From Paenibacillus sp. FSL R7-0273 (GTDB lineage Bacteria > Bacillota > Bacilli > Paenibacillales > Paenibacillaceae): 64,000 nucleotides of DNA. The position numbers were made by a program, and so were the translations under genes. Below, one piece after another: positions 52,944 through 61,917 of this stretch. The stretch is from positions 2,553,501 to 2,617,500 of the forward strand of contig NZ_CP009283.1 of assembly GCF_000758625.1 (NCBI RefSeq), given 5' to 3'. The notes below the pieces were generated by a model, which was not told the origin of the DNA, did no database searches, and saw only the letters and a list, made by a program, of their open reading frames with translations. Position 1 is the first letter of the stretch; the number at the start of each line of letters is the position of its first letter.

Positions 52944-53855
52944 GTGGAACTTAGACAGCTGCAGTATTTTTTGAAGGTTGCCCAAAAGGAGCATGTTACC
53001 AAGGCTGCCGAGGAGCTGCATGTCGCCCAGTCGGCGGTAAGCCGCCAGATTCATCAGCTGGAGCAGGAGCTCGGAGTGGATTTGTTTATGCAAAAAGGCC
53101 GCAATCTGCAGCTTACACCTGTAGGCCAGCTCTTCTGCAAACGGGTAGAGACGCTCCTGAAGGATCTGGAGCGTTCAGTGGCAGAGGTGCATGAATTTCT
53201 GGACCCCGAGCTTGGTGAGATCCGGATCGGTTTTCCGCACAGCCTTGGGACACATCTGATTCCCTCAATAGTAGCGGAGTTCAGGCGGCTCTACCCGAAT
53301 GTGAGATTCCGCTTCAAGCAGGGGACGTATGCCTCTTTGATTAAGGATGTGCTGTCCGGTGAAGTGGATCTCGCCTTTATATCCCCGTTTCCGGAGAATG
53401 ACGGACATGTTGCCGGGGATATAGTGATGACGGAAGAGCTGTTCGCGATTCTGCCGCAGCATCATCCGCTGGCGGGTGAAGAGGTGATCAGGCTGGAGCA
53501 GCTGCGCGACGAGAAGTTTGTACTGTTCAGCCAGGGCTACTCTCTCAGGCCGATAGTGTGGCAGGCGTGTATTGAGGCCGGCTTCAAGCCGCAGATCGCC
53601 TTCGAGGGTGGAGAGACGGATACAATACGGGGCCTGGTGGCAGCCGGCATGGGAGTCAGCCTCCTTCCGGAGACGGCGCTGTACCAGACTAACCCGATGC
53701 AGCCTGCCCAGGTCAGGGTGGTTGAACCGGCTGTTACGCGGACGGTGGGCATTATTCACCGAAGTGACGGCAAGCTGCCGCTGGTGGCCAGATCCTTCCG
53801 CACGTTCCTCCTTACCTATTTCAAGGATTACAATAAAACCCCGGAAGGCTGTTAG
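52944..53855 (+). CDS. LysR family transcriptional regulator
   Basis: 303 residues, GTG start after AGGAGAGG. The N-terminal winged HTH (MELRQLQYFLKVAQKEHVTKAAEELHVAQSAVSRQIHQLEQELG) is textbook LysR, followed by a periplasmic-binding-type inducer domain (EIRIGFPHSLGTHLIP, VDLAFISPFPE, AAGMGVSLLPE). The best resemblance is GltC-like regulators. Overlap with the terminator at 53837-53871 ends the transcript. Its ligand is unknown. Confidence 0.93.
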   Translation: MELRQLQYFLKVAQKEHVTKAAEELHVAQSAVSRQIHQLEQELGVDLFMQKGRNLQLTPVGQLFCKRVETLLKDLERSVAEVHEFLDPELGEIRIGFPHSLGTHLIPSIVAEFRRLYPNVRFRFKQGTYASLIKDVLSGEVDLAFISPFPENDGHVAGDIVMTEELFAILPQHHPLAGEEVIRLEQLRDEKFVLFSQGYSLRPIVWQACIEAGFKPQIAFEGGETDTIRGLVAAGMGVSLLPETALYQTNPMQPAQVRVVEPAVTRTVGIIHRSDGKLPLVARSFRTFLLTYFKDYNKTPEGC

Positions 53856-53871
53856 CCTCCCGGGGTTTTAT
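53837..53871. terminator. Terminator overlapping the end of the LysR gene
   Basis: AAAACCCCGG and CCGGGGTTTT with an inner GGCT/AGCC pairing. Both ends have A/T runs, so it may act on both strands, ending the YugP transcript too. Confidence 0.85.
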
Positions 53872-53900
53872 TGTAATATCGTTGCGGTTATTTGCAGCTA

Positions 53901-54566
53901 TTATTCGCGGTTGCCGAGGAACATGGTAATCAGACGCAGAAGCTCTAGCAGCGAGACGAGGGCTGCGGCAACATAGGTTAGAGCTGCAGCATTCAATACC
54001 TTCGCTACACCGCGTTCTTCCTCATTGCGGATGAAGCCTTGTTCAACCATAATCTGACGTGCGCGGTTGCTGGCGTTAAACTCTACAGGCAGTGTAACAA
54101 GCTGGAACGCTACAGCAGCCGAGAAAAAGATAATGCCAAGCCCGATAAGATTGGTTGCGCTGAAAATGAAGCCTGCCAGCAGCATGAACGGAGCCACACC
54201 GGAAGCAAAATTGACGACCGGGAACATCCGGTGACGGAGCGTCAGCATCGGATAGTGAACCTTATGCTGAATGGCGTGACCAACCTCGTGACAGGCGACG
54301 GAGACGGCTGAGATTGTGCTCTCGTAATATACCGGCTCTGACAAGCGGACCACCCGGTGGATCGGATCATAATGGTCAGAAAGTGTTCCGCGGACCGGTT
54401 CAATCGGAACATCGTGCAGCCCGTTCGCGTCCAGCATCCGGCGTGCGGCTTCATAGCCGGTCAATCCGTTCATATTTCCGACTTTAGCCCATTTATTGAA
54501 TGTGCCCTTAACTCTGAACTGGGCCCACAAAGAAAACAGAAAGGCAACAATGACTAATAAAAACAT
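53901..54566 (-). CDS. YugP-like zinc metallopeptidase
   Basis: 221 residues; integral membrane with helices near residues 2-14, 105-150 and 190-210. The zinc-binding HEVGHAIQH sits near residue 95. The family is the Zn-dependent protease YugP (Peptidase_M50-like neutral zinc, pfam04298). It is probably involved in membrane protein quality control, though no substrate is known. It is followed on the same strand by nothing within 30 bp, and the MerR gene is just upstream. Confidence 0.9.
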   Translation of the reverse strand: MFLLVIVAFLFSLWAQFRVKGTFNKWAKVGNMNGLTGYEAARRMLDANGLHDVPIEPVRGTLSDHYDPIHRVVRLSEPVYYESTISAVSVACHEVGHAIQHKVHYPMLTLRHRMFPVVNFASGVAPFMLLAGFIFSATNLIGLGIIFFSAAVAFQLVTLPVEFNASNRARQIMVEQGFIRNEEERGVAKVLNAAALTYVAAALVSLLELLRLITMFLGNRE

Positions 54567-54599
54567 ATTTCATTCCTCCATCGTGATGTGTGTAAGAAA

Positions 54600-55031
54600 T
54601 TACATTGGCGGATTCTGCGTCAGCAGTAGCTTAATCGCCTCCATGCAGGCAACGCCCTGCGGGATAAGGGCAGCAAGCGCGCGTCTGGCCTGAACCGGCT
54701 TGAGTCCGCTGATCATAGGCTCAAGGGCTTTAACCTCGCGTTCCAGCCGCTGCATCTGAAGCTCCAGCTCTACTAGTTTGTCCGAAACATCAGCTTCGGG
54801 AGCCGCTGCACTCCATTTATCCATCATGGATTTGATTTCTTCCAATGAGTATTTCTCTTGCTTTAGCTGATTTATACGTTCCAAAGCGGTTAAGGTTTCA
54901 TGGCTGTACAGCCTGTAATTCTTCAAGCTTCTTGATTCAGGAGCGATTAGACCGAGCTTTGTATAATAGTCGATGGTCCGTTCGCTTAAGCTTGCAGCCT
55001 TGGCAAGCTCGCCAATCCGGTAAAGGGTCAT
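54600..55031 (-). CDS. MerR family regulator
   Basis: 143 residues. The winged HTH (YRIGELAKAASLSERTIDYYTKLGLIAPESRS) is typical, followed by a long dimerisation coiled coil. A C-terminal domain (SDKLVELELQMQRLEREVKALEP) has a single Cys (GVACMEAIKL), so it may sense a thiol-reactive or other signal. It lies 33 bp upstream of the YugP gene on the same strand and may control it. Confidence 0.88.
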   Translation of the reverse strand: MTLYRIGELAKAASLSERTIDYYTKLGLIAPESRSLKNYRLYSHETLTALERINQLKQEKYSLEEIKSMMDKWSAAAPEADVSDKLVELELQMQRLEREVKALEPMISGLKPVQARRALAALIPQGVACMEAIKLLLTQNPPM

Positions 55032-55464
55032 ATCCCCATCTCAGTTCACCTCGCTGTTTAATCCTCCTGCTGTTCTAAAGCGGAAGTTCTTAATATGAAA
55101 TGTCTTATTAAAATGATACCAAAAGTCAATCCATACAGTCAAACGTCATGCTTACTTTAAGTATATGCTGTGCTGCGGGTATTGATTCTGATTGTAAAAA
55201 AGATGAATATAACATGAGTGTGTTAAGTTTATCTGCGCTAATCCTTGCTAAAGGTGCAAAGATCCATAACGATTAGCATTTTTAGTCTTTACTTCTAATA
55301 AAAATACATTGTGTGAGTGTACGCCTTCTGTATACGTTTACATAATGTTCAGCTCAAAAAAGGCGTAGTTATAAGGAAACGGCAGAAATACGGCGCTGTG
55401 ACTGACCGGGTGTATTGATTTCATGGCATCCAAAAATAAAAGCGAAACAATACAAAAAATAGTC
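55032..55464. other. AT-rich spacer upstream of the ammonium transporter
   Basis: About 430 bp with no convincing frame. Parts may hold the divergent MerR promoter; nothing else is recognisable. Confidence 0.5.
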
Positions 55465-55494
55465 TTGTCAATTTACCTGACTTCTGATTATAAT
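55465..55494 (+). promoter_or_regulatory. Promoter of amtB with overlapping degenerate GlnR/TnrA site
   Basis: TTGTCA at 55465-55470 and TATAAT at 55489-55494, 18-bp spacer. The sequence TGTCAATTTACCTGACT (55466-55482) covers the -35 and resembles the GlnR/TnrA consensus at 11 of 14 fixed positions, so an activator or repressor could bind here. Confidence 0.65.
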
Positions 55495-55515
55495 GACATT
55501 AAGAGTTTCACGCTT

Positions 55516-55532
55516 TGTTAGAAAATATAACA
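55516..55532. promoter_or_regulatory. Perfect GlnR/TnrA box downstream of the amtB start point
   Basis: TGTTAGAAAATATAACA matches TGTNANAWWWTMTNACA at every position. It lies about 15-30 bp downstream of the predicted start (near 55501), so a bound regulator would block elongation or initiation. With the site at -27 it forms a two-site arrangement like that of Paenibacillus GlnR-regulated nitrogen genes. Confidence 0.88.
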
Positions 55533-55550
55533 TTGGGGAGTGGGGTTAAG

Positions 55551-56945
55551 ATGAAGAAAAAGTTATTGATGATGTTCCTGGCCATGATCACCTTGATGAT
55601 CTATCCGGTCAGCGCCTTTGCTGCTGAGGGTCCTGCAGCACCGGACCTGCAAATCGGACTGGATACGGCTTTTACTTTCCTGGCATTCATCTTAGTATTC
55701 TTTATGCAATCAGGTTTTGCACTGCTTGAAGCCGGATCGGTCCGGATGAAGAATGCCGGTCACGTAGCCGGCAAGACCGTTCTGACACTGGCAATTGCCA
55801 GCGTGTGCTTCTGGGCTGTAGGCTTCGGGCTCGGCTTTGGTAACGGTAACGGCTTTATCGGAACTACAGGCTGGTTCTACGGGGGAGACACTCAAGCCGC
55901 TTCGTTTGAATCTCTGGCCTTCTCCGATGTAACCCTGAACATTAAGTTCCTGTTCCAAATGGCCTTTGCAGCAGTATCACTGGCAATTGTATCCGGCGGT
56001 ATGGCTGAACGTGCTAAACTAAGTGTGTACATTATCTTCGGTATTCTGTTCTCTGTAATCATCTATCCGGTTGTAGCTCACTGGGTATGGGGCGGCGGCT
56101 GGTTGGCTAACCTCGAAATGCAGGACTATGCAGGTTCGACAGTAGTCCATCTGACGGGTGCAACGGCGGCTGTAGTAGCGACAATTCTGCTTAAACCGCG
56201 TCTCGGCAAGTTCAATAAGGAAGGCAAGCCGGTTATTATCCCGGGCCACAACCAGGTGTTCACTGTACTTGGTGTAATTATCCTCTGGTTCGGCTGGTTC
56301 GGCTTTAACCCTGGTAGTGCATTGTCCCCAATGGGCGGCTTCTTCGGACATGTGGCGCTGACAACTAACATTGCAGCTGCTGCCGGCGGTCTGGCTGCAC
56401 TTGTAGCCTCCTGGCTGTACTTTGGTAAATCCGATATTCCGGCAATGCTGAACGGCGTACTGGCAGCACTTGTTGCGATCACTGGTGCCTGCGCATTCGT
56501 AGAGCCTTGGGCAGCTATTATTATCGGTCTGGTTGCAGGTGCATTTACTTTCATGACTTCGCAATGGCTGGAGCGTGCTGGTCTTGATGATCCGATCTAT
56601 GCTTTCTCTGTACACGGTATTGCAGGTATGTGGGGTGCGTTGTCCACAGGTCTCTTCGCAGCACCTGATCTGATTGAACAAGGTGGTCTTGTTGGTGAGG
56701 CGGGACTGTTCTACGGCGGCGGCTTACACCAGCTTGGCGTTCAGGCGCTTGGTGTTGTCGGAACCTTTGTATTCGTAGCTGTACTGTCCTTCATCATCCT
56801 GTACGTGATGAAGCTGGTAATGGGAATCCGCGTTACAGAAGAAGAAGAATTGATGGGTCTGGATATCAGTGAGCACGGTACTTACGGCTATCCTGAGCAG
56901 ATGAAGCTGATTACAGATTCCGAATCCAAAACCCACAAATTATAA
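55551..56945 (+). CDS. amtB: Ammonium transporter
   Basis: 464 residues. A signal peptide (residues 1-24, ending SAFA) precedes 11 helices of the Amt family. The ammonium-pore motifs ALLEAGSVRMKN, VVAHWVWGGGWL, TGATAAVVATILLKPR and GWFGFNPGSAL are present with the twin His of the pore in the first and second halves (DYAGSTVVHLTG, YAFSVHGIAGMWG). ATG 55551 follows GGGGAGTGGGG. No glnK gene follows, which is unusual: the DUF294-exonuclease pair occupies the place. Confidence 0.95.
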   Translation: MKKKLLMMFLAMITLMIYPVSAFAAEGPAAPDLQIGLDTAFTFLAFILVFFMQSGFALLEAGSVRMKNAGHVAGKTVLTLAIASVCFWAVGFGLGFGNGNGFIGTTGWFYGGDTQAASFESLAFSDVTLNIKFLFQMAFAAVSLAIVSGGMAERAKLSVYIIFGILFSVIIYPVVAHWVWGGGWLANLEMQDYAGSTVVHLTGATAAVVATILLKPRLGKFNKEGKPVIIPGHNQVFTVLGVIILWFGWFGFNPGSALSPMGGFFGHVALTTNIAAAAGGLAALVASWLYFGKSDIPAMLNGVLAALVAITGACAFVEPWAAIIIGLVAGAFTFMTSQWLERAGLDDPIYAFSVHGIAGMWGALSTGLFAAPDLIEQGGLVGEAGLFYGGGLHQLGVQALGVVGTFVFVAVLSFIILYVMKLVMGIRVTEEEELMGLDISEHGTYGYPEQMKLITDSESKTHKL

Positions 56946-56971
56946 TTATAAACTGACGGGGGGCGGACCGC

Positions 56972-58054
56972 GTGGCTGGGGTGGAAGAGACAGAGTGGAG
57001 AAACGATGAAAGAATGAAATCCATCGCAACGGCCGGTTCGCCGCAGGAGCTGAGGGGCAGGCGGGCAGCCTGCCAGCAGGCTCTTCTGGAGCAGTTAAAT
57101 GTAGTTCCGATTGAGGAATGGGTATCCCGCGTCAATGCAATGCATGATTTGATTGCAGCAGCGGCGGTGAATCTTTGTGAAGCGCAGATGAAGGAGGCGG
57201 GCTACGGCCCGCCTCCCTGCGCTTATTCCTTTATTGTATTCGGCAGCGCCGGCAGAGAGGAATCCACTCTTTGGAGTGATCAGGATAACGGGCTGATCGT
57301 AGAAGGGGAGCCGGATGATTTAAAGCGCGCTTATTTTACTGCATTCGGTGAGCTGTTGTCAGATGTGCTTGAAGCGGTTGGATATGAGAAATGTGACGGC
57401 AGAGTGATGTGCTCGGAGCCGCTTTGGCGGAAGACGCTCCCGGAATGGAAGGAGCAGCTGAACAGCTGGATGACCCAGCTGGAGTGGGAGCCTATCCGTT
57501 ATCTTATTATTGCTTCGGACATGCGGCATGTAGCCGGAAGCGCAGAGCTGTCGGCTGAATGGAGGGAAGCCTTTCATGCCGGCTTTGTGGACAATGATAA
57601 ATTGACCACTGCTGTTTTGCGCAATACGGTCCGCCACAAGGCAACGCTGAATCTGCTTGGACAGGTACTTACGGAACGGTTCGGTGATTATGCCGGAGGC
57701 TTTGATATTAAATATGGTGTCTACATTCCGCTTGTTAATATAGTCAGGCATTTAGCCCTGCTGCATGCAGTTCAGGACAGCTCAACCCTGAAGCGGATCG
57801 GCAGGCTCAGTGCACGGAATGAGTACGAGCATTTAGCGGAGATAAGGACGGCGTTCCTGACTGCTTTACGGATGCGTGTAAATACACCGTACACTGAGCA
57901 GGACGGTCTGCTGTTAAGCAGTGATTATATTTCCGAAAATGATTTGAGGAACAAACAGCTTATGTCTGAGCTGCGTGAGAGCCTGCTGCTGGTCAGAAGG
58001 CTGCACAGGGCCTTGCAGCGTCAGCTCCGGTCAGCGGAAAGGAGGCAGTCATGA
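56972..58054 (+). CDS. DUF294 nucleotidyltransferase-like protein
   Basis: 360 residues, GTG start with GGGGGGCGG before it. The nucleotidyltransferase core is FIVFGSAGREESTLWSDQDNGLIVEG (residues about 88-113), the GlnD-type GS-x(n)-D-x-D motif, followed by the DUF294 C-terminal helical domain (VLRNTVRHKATLNLLGQVLTE, FDIKYGVYIPLVNIVRHLALLHAV). The cNMP or CBS sensor domains that often precede it are missing. It overlaps the exonuclease gene by 4 bp and follows amtB by 26 bp, so all three are probably under GlnR/TnrA control. A uridylyl- or adenylyltransferase role is possible but unproven. Confidence 0.85.
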   Translation: MAGVEETEWRNDERMKSIATAGSPQELRGRRAACQQALLEQLNVVPIEEWVSRVNAMHDLIAAAAVNLCEAQMKEAGYGPPPCAYSFIVFGSAGREESTLWSDQDNGLIVEGEPDDLKRAYFTAFGELLSDVLEAVGYEKCDGRVMCSEPLWRKTLPEWKEQLNSWMTQLEWEPIRYLIIASDMRHVAGSAELSAEWREAFHAGFVDNDKLTTAVLRNTVRHKATLNLLGQVLTERFGDYAGGFDIKYGVYIPLVNIVRHLALLHAVQDSSTLKRIGRLSARNEYEHLAEIRTAFLTALRMRVNTPYTEQDGLLLSSDYISENDLRNKQLMSELRESLLLVRRLHRALQRQLRSAERRQS

Positions 58055-58800
58055 AGGAGCCTAACAAAGGCGGCGGATTCTGGAATAATCTGCGGCAGGG
58101 CGGAATGCCGTCCGCAATCGCATCAATCAGGGGCGGCGAATCCGCCCAGCAGACTGCGCAGCAGATGGCCTTTATCCGGTCCCTGATGCGCGAGAAGCGG
58201 CGGCCTGAAGTACTGCATACCCCGCTTTCCGAGCTGGAGACGGTCATTTTTGATCTGGAAACAACCGGATTTTCCCATCAGCATGGCGATGAGATTATGT
58301 CCTTTGGTGCAATCAAGGTAGTCGGTGAAGAGATTAAAGAGGATGAGTGCTTTTATACACTGGTGAAATGCCAGTCAGCTATCCCGGAGAATATTACCAG
58401 ACTGACAGGGATTACGGAGGAGATGACGGCTTCTGCACCTACTTTAATAGACGGCCTTCATAATTTCATGAGCTTTGTCGGGCAGCGGGTGCTCGTGGCG
58501 CATGGGAGCGCACATGATAAATCCTTTCTGAATGCAGCGTTATGGAAAACCTCCAAGGTGCAGCTTACGCACCGTGTGCTGGACACAATGATGCTTGCCC
58601 GCTGGCTGGAGCCGCAGCGCAGCAATTACACGCTGGATGAATTGCTGGCAGTGCATGAAATTCCCATTCAGGGACGCCATCATGCACTTGAGGATGCGAA
58701 GATGACAGCCCGTCTATGGGTCGCTTATCTGCGTGAGATCGCTAGCAAACGCCAGGTGGATACCTTGGGTGATCTGTATGCCTACTTGAGCAGAACCTGA
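58051..58800 (+). CDS. DnaQ-like 3'-5' exonuclease
   Basis: 249 residues, translationally coupled (ATGA) to the DUF294 gene. The DEDDh exonuclease motifs are VIFDLETTGFSHQHGDEIMSFGAI (Asp68 and Glu70), LVAHGSAHDKSFLNAAL and HHALEDAKMTARLW. The N-terminal ~60 residues form a basic extension. It is related to PolC/DnaQ proofreading exonucleases; target nucleic acid unknown. The DUF294-exonuclease pairing is a known neighbour pair elsewhere, usually near transporters. Confidence 0.88.
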   Translation: MKEPNKGGGFWNNLRQGGMPSAIASIRGGESAQQTAQQMAFIRSLMREKRRPEVLHTPLSELETVIFDLETTGFSHQHGDEIMSFGAIKVVGEEIKEDECFYTLVKCQSAIPENITRLTGITEEMTASAPTLIDGLHNFMSFVGQRVLVAHGSAHDKSFLNAALWKTSKVQLTHRVLDTMMLARWLEPQRSNYTLDELLAVHEIPIQGRHHALEDAKMTARLWVAYLREIASKRQVDTLGDLYAYLSRT

Positions 58801-59258
58801 ATTGCAGTATGCAGTAATTGGGGGCGCGGCTGGCCGTCAGGGCCGGGTTCACGGCTGATTATAAAGCCGCTCAGATCAGGGGAGTTCTCGCAGTCTGTTC
58901 CGGGTGAACCGATAAGATATGCGCAGAATTCAGGTCCCAGGGCATTCAGCCCCTGCAAATCGGCCGGGGAAGGCCAGGGCGGGGAGGTTGGATGGGAGTG
59001 AAATAAGCCGATGGGTACAGGACTGCTGAACAATGCACTGACCCACTCGGAAGGATCCGGCACAAATGCATGCAGCGGGTCAGGCGCTACGTTGCTCAAC
59101 GGCACATAGCTGCTGACGAGTATGCCTCCCGCTGCGGCAGTACCCAGCAGTAGTCCGCAAGCTTCATGCGGAAGACAGGTCAGTAAGTGCTTCCCCAGCA
59201 TGAGCTGTACGGAAGAATCCAGCCATATCGGCGGAGGTGTTCCCTGGAATGCTGTCAT
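58782..59258 (-). CDS. M67 family (JAMM) metallopeptidase
   Basis: 158 residues. The JAMM motif is complete: Glu in EACGLLLG (residue 32) and HSHPTSPPWPSPAD with the H-x-H-x10-D spacing, binding one zinc. Bacterial members cleave C-terminal tails of ubiquitin-like or sulphur-carrier proteins (as with ThiS/MoaD/CysO). No sulphur-carrier gene is adjacent. It converges on the exonuclease gene and overlaps it by 19 bp. Confidence 0.88.
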   Translation of the reverse strand: MTAFQGTPPPIWLDSSVQLMLGKHLLTCLPHEACGLLLGTAAAGGILVSSYVPLSNVAPDPLHAFVPDPSEWVSALFSSPVPIGLFHSHPTSPPWPSPADLQGLNALGPEFCAYLIGSPGTDCENSPDLSGFIISREPGPDGQPRPQLLHTAIQVLLK

Positions 59259-59393
59259 GTATTGACCCCTCTCTCTTCATAGGATTTCGTCTTCGGACGG
59301 AGTCCTCTTTTTTATGTCAGGGTGGTTTGAATATCCTACTGTTAGGGGTACAATAGGAGCAAACCATCCCATTAGCAAAGGAACAGACATCTG

Positions 59394-59948
59394 ATGAGAG
59401 CTGTTAAACGATTGAATTTTGCGGTTCTGGCATTGGTAGCTCTATTCGTCGCAGCGGCCCTTGGAAGCTGGACTAAGGATGAGCCTGAGTCGGTTCCGGC
59501 AGCCGGCCGGATGTCCACGGCGGGCGGCGCCGGCCAGGCGGCACCTGCCTTTACACTGAAGGATAAAAATGGTCATGTCTATACGGTTGGCGGTCCGAGG
59601 GAAAAGGCGCTGATTGTGAACTTCTGGGCATCCTGGTGCGGCCCTTGCCAGGAGGAGGCGCCGGACCTGAATGCGTTGGCCCTGAAATACAAGAATGTAC
59701 TGGATATTTACGGAGTTAATGTAACCAGCCAGGATTATAAGCCCAATGCAGAGCGGTTCATCAGAAAATATATGCTGGCTTTTCCGGCCTTGTTCGATGA
59801 AAAGGGGACAGTGTTTGATCTGTATAAAGGCCAGGTCTTTCCGACCAATGTCCTCATCGACAAGAACGGAGTCATTACCGAGGTTGTACTCGGCATGCTG
59901 ACTGCTGAGGAGCTCGAGAAAAAAATAATTGCACTAACCGGCTCCTGA
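59394..59948 (+). CDS. ResA/TlpA-like thioredoxin-fold protein
   Basis: 184 residues. A membrane anchor (residues about 8-25) precedes a TlpA-like domain with WCGPC at 81-85 in NFWASWCGPCQEEAPDLN, and FPTNVLIDKNGVI carrying the cis-Pro strand. It faces outside and reduces disulphides, as ResA does for cytochrome c apoproteins, although no cytochrome c assembly genes are near. ATG follows AAAGGAA. A hairpin follows. Confidence 0.92.
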   Translation: MRAVKRLNFAVLALVALFVAAALGSWTKDEPESVPAAGRMSTAGGAGQAAPAFTLKDKNGHVYTVGGPREKALIVNFWASWCGPCQEEAPDLNALALKYKNVLDIYGVNVTSQDYKPNAERFIRKYMLAFPALFDEKGTVFDLYKGQVFPTNVLIDKNGVITEVVLGMLTAEELEKKIIALTGS

Positions 59949-59966
59949 GCCTTCGGAAGCCGGAAT

Positions 59967-60011
59967 GAAGCCCCTCTGTATACCGGGAAATTCCCGCGGC
60001 AGAGGGGCTTC
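59967..60011. terminator. Bidirectional hairpin between the ResA-like gene and cimA
   Basis: GAAGCCCCTCTG and CAGAGGGGCTTC form a 12-bp stem with a GC-rich loop. T runs are poor on both sides. Confidence 0.6.
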
Positions 60012-60041
60012 ATATGCGGTAGTGTTCCAATCAGGCTCTCA

Positions 60042-61661
60042 TCAATGATTGACCAGACCTTTTGGTTCACTGCTGTTTCTTGTTTCGTTCTCCAGGGAGA
60101 TCTGGCCGAGCAGGGCGTAGCGCATACTGTCCACCAGCGCTTCCCAGCTGGCTTCAATCACATTGCTGGATACTCCGACAGTGCTCCAGGTGTTGTTGTA
60201 GTCCTTGGATTCAATCAATACACGTACCTTGGCTGCAGTCTGATCCTGCTCATCGAGTACACGGACCTTATAGTCAGAGAGATGCATTTCATCAAGCTGC
60301 GGAAAATAAGTCTTAAGCGCTTTGCGCAGGGCGTTGTCCAGTGCGTTAACCGGACCATTGCCTTCAGCGGCGGTGTACAGGCTTTCTCCGCCTACACGGA
60401 GCTTGACGAAGGCCTCGGAGACTACCGGCTGGCCGGCATTCTTTTCGACGAGCATCTTGAAGGATTCAAACTTGAACAGCTCGTTAAGCTCGCCAGTCGC
60501 TTCACGCAGCAGCAGCTCAAGGGAGGCATCTGCACCTTCAAACTGGTAACCCTGGTGCTCCAGATTCTTGATCTTGTCGATCACCTTGCGCGCCTGCTCG
60601 CTGGTCGGGTCAAGACTAAGCCCCATATCCTGGGCTTTGGAGAGCACGTTGCTCTGGCCTGCAAGCTCGGAGACGAGAACACGCTGCTTGTTACCTACCA
60701 ATTCTGGTGCAATATGCTCGTAGGTACGGGAATCGCGCAGAATGGCCGAGACATGGATGCCGCCCTTATGGGCAAAAGCAGCGGTGCCGACATAAGGCTG
60801 ATTCACCGGCATGTTCACATTGGCAACCTCACTGATATAGCGTGCAGTATTGGTCAGCTGAGGCAGGGAATCTCCCGGAATGCAGTGGCGGCCCATTTTA
60901 AGCTGGAGGGTAGGGATAATGGAACACAGATTCGCGTTACCGCAGCGCTCCCCGTAGCCGTTAATGGTACCCTGAACCTGCCGGGCTCCCGCGTTGATTG
61001 CACTGAGTGCATTGGCAACTGCAAGCTCACAGTCATTATGGGTATGAATGCCCAAAGCAGCGCCGGGAAGTTGCCCGGAGATCGCTGTTACGATGTCGTA
61101 TACCTCATTCGGCAGTGTACCGCCGTTCGTATCACACATGACAAGCCAGTCTGCACCTGCTTCGCGGGCCTTGGCCAGCACGGCTGCAGCATACTCCGGA
61201 TTGTTCTTGTAGCCGTCAAAGAAATGCTCGGCATCAAAGATGACCTCCAGTCCCTTGCGCTTAAGATAGGAAATGGAGTCACCGATCATTGCGAGGTTCT
61301 CCTCCAGCGTTGTCTGAAGGGCGGTATGCACGTGGAAGTCCCAGGACTTACCGACGAGTGTTGCCGCCGGAACACCGGCATCAAGCATTCTAAGCAGGTT
61401 ATCATCATGCTCTGCGACGGAGTTTTTGCGACGGGTGCTGCCGAAAGCGGTGATTTTGGCGTTAAGATACAGTTCCTTGACTCTTTTGAAAAACTCAATG
61501 TCTTTATTGTTGCTCCCCGGGATGCCACCTTCAATGTAATGTACACCGAGATCATCGAGCTTCTTGGCAATCTTCAGCTTGTCATCCGCAGACAGGCTGA
61601 TGCCCTCGCCTTGGGTGCCGTCGCGAAGTGTCGTATCGAAGATGGAAATGGACTTAGACAT
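60042..61661 (-). CDS. cimA: (R)-citramalate synthase
   Basis: 539 residues. It condenses acetyl-CoA and pyruvate to (R)-citramalate, a threonine-independent route to isoleucine precursors. The alpha-isopropylmalate synthase family start SISIFDTTLRDGTQGEG and HTHNDCELAVANAL (metal site), GNANLCSIIPTLQLKMG and the C-terminal LeuA allosteric domain (residues about 390-539) are present. ATG 61661 follows AGGAGGAGAC; the frame extends to 61700 but those residues are not family-like. No leader peptide or T-box is seen. Confidence 0.94.
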   Translation of the reverse strand: MSKSISIFDTTLRDGTQGEGISLSADDKLKIAKKLDDLGVHYIEGGIPGSNNKDIEFFKRVKELYLNAKITAFGSTRRKNSVAEHDDNLLRMLDAGVPAATLVGKSWDFHVHTALQTTLEENLAMIGDSISYLKRKGLEVIFDAEHFFDGYKNNPEYAAAVLAKAREAGADWLVMCDTNGGTLPNEVYDIVTAISGQLPGAALGIHTHNDCELAVANALSAINAGARQVQGTINGYGERCGNANLCSIIPTLQLKMGRHCIPGDSLPQLTNTARYISEVANVNMPVNQPYVGTAAFAHKGGIHVSAILRDSRTYEHIAPELVGNKQRVLVSELAGQSNVLSKAQDMGLSLDPTSEQARKVIDKIKNLEHQGYQFEGADASLELLLREATGELNELFKFESFKMLVEKNAGQPVVSEAFVKLRVGGESLYTAAEGNGPVNALDNALRKALKTYFPQLDEMHLSDYKVRVLDEQDQTAAKVRVLIESKDYNNTWSTVGVSSNVIEASWEALVDSMRYALLGQISLENETRNSSEPKGLVNH

Positions 61662-61677
61662 TAAGTCTCCTCCTAAA

Positions 61678-61805
61678 AGTTTTGTGAGCATCTGCTCCAT
61701 TGATTGGCTTCGGACAAAACTGGCTTCGGAAGCATATGCTTAGTTTTGTGAGCATGGCTTCCACGTACTGCTTCGTGCAAAGCTGGCTCCTAAAGCATCA
61801 ACTGT
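61678..61805. repeat. 64-bp degenerate tandem repeat upstream of cimA
   Basis: AGTTTTGTGAGCAT begins both units (61678 and 61742). GCTTCGGACAAAACTGG at 61707 aligns with GCTTCGTGCAAAGCTGG at 61770, and AGCAT recurs near the end of each. The first copy sits immediately before the ribosome site of cimA (minus strand), so it lies in the 5' leader. Confidence 0.75.
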
Positions 61806-61917
61806 GTTTTGAAATAATTTTTATATTATAGCATTTTTACGCGGGAATGTAACAAAGAACTTTACAGGAGAGTTACGACTTTAATTGACCTCCTGCAGAC
61901 AAAAGCGTTATGCTGAA

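Noticed and set aside
60045..61664. 539-residue plus-strand frame antisense to cimA
   Set aside because: It mirrors the cimA coding strand codon for codon, has no ribosome site and no protein family resemblance; cimA is unambiguous.
61662..61917. LexA/SOS box before dinB or T-box leader before cimA
   Set aside because: No GAAC-n4-GTTC palindrome, and no T-box specifier or antiterminator sequence is seen.
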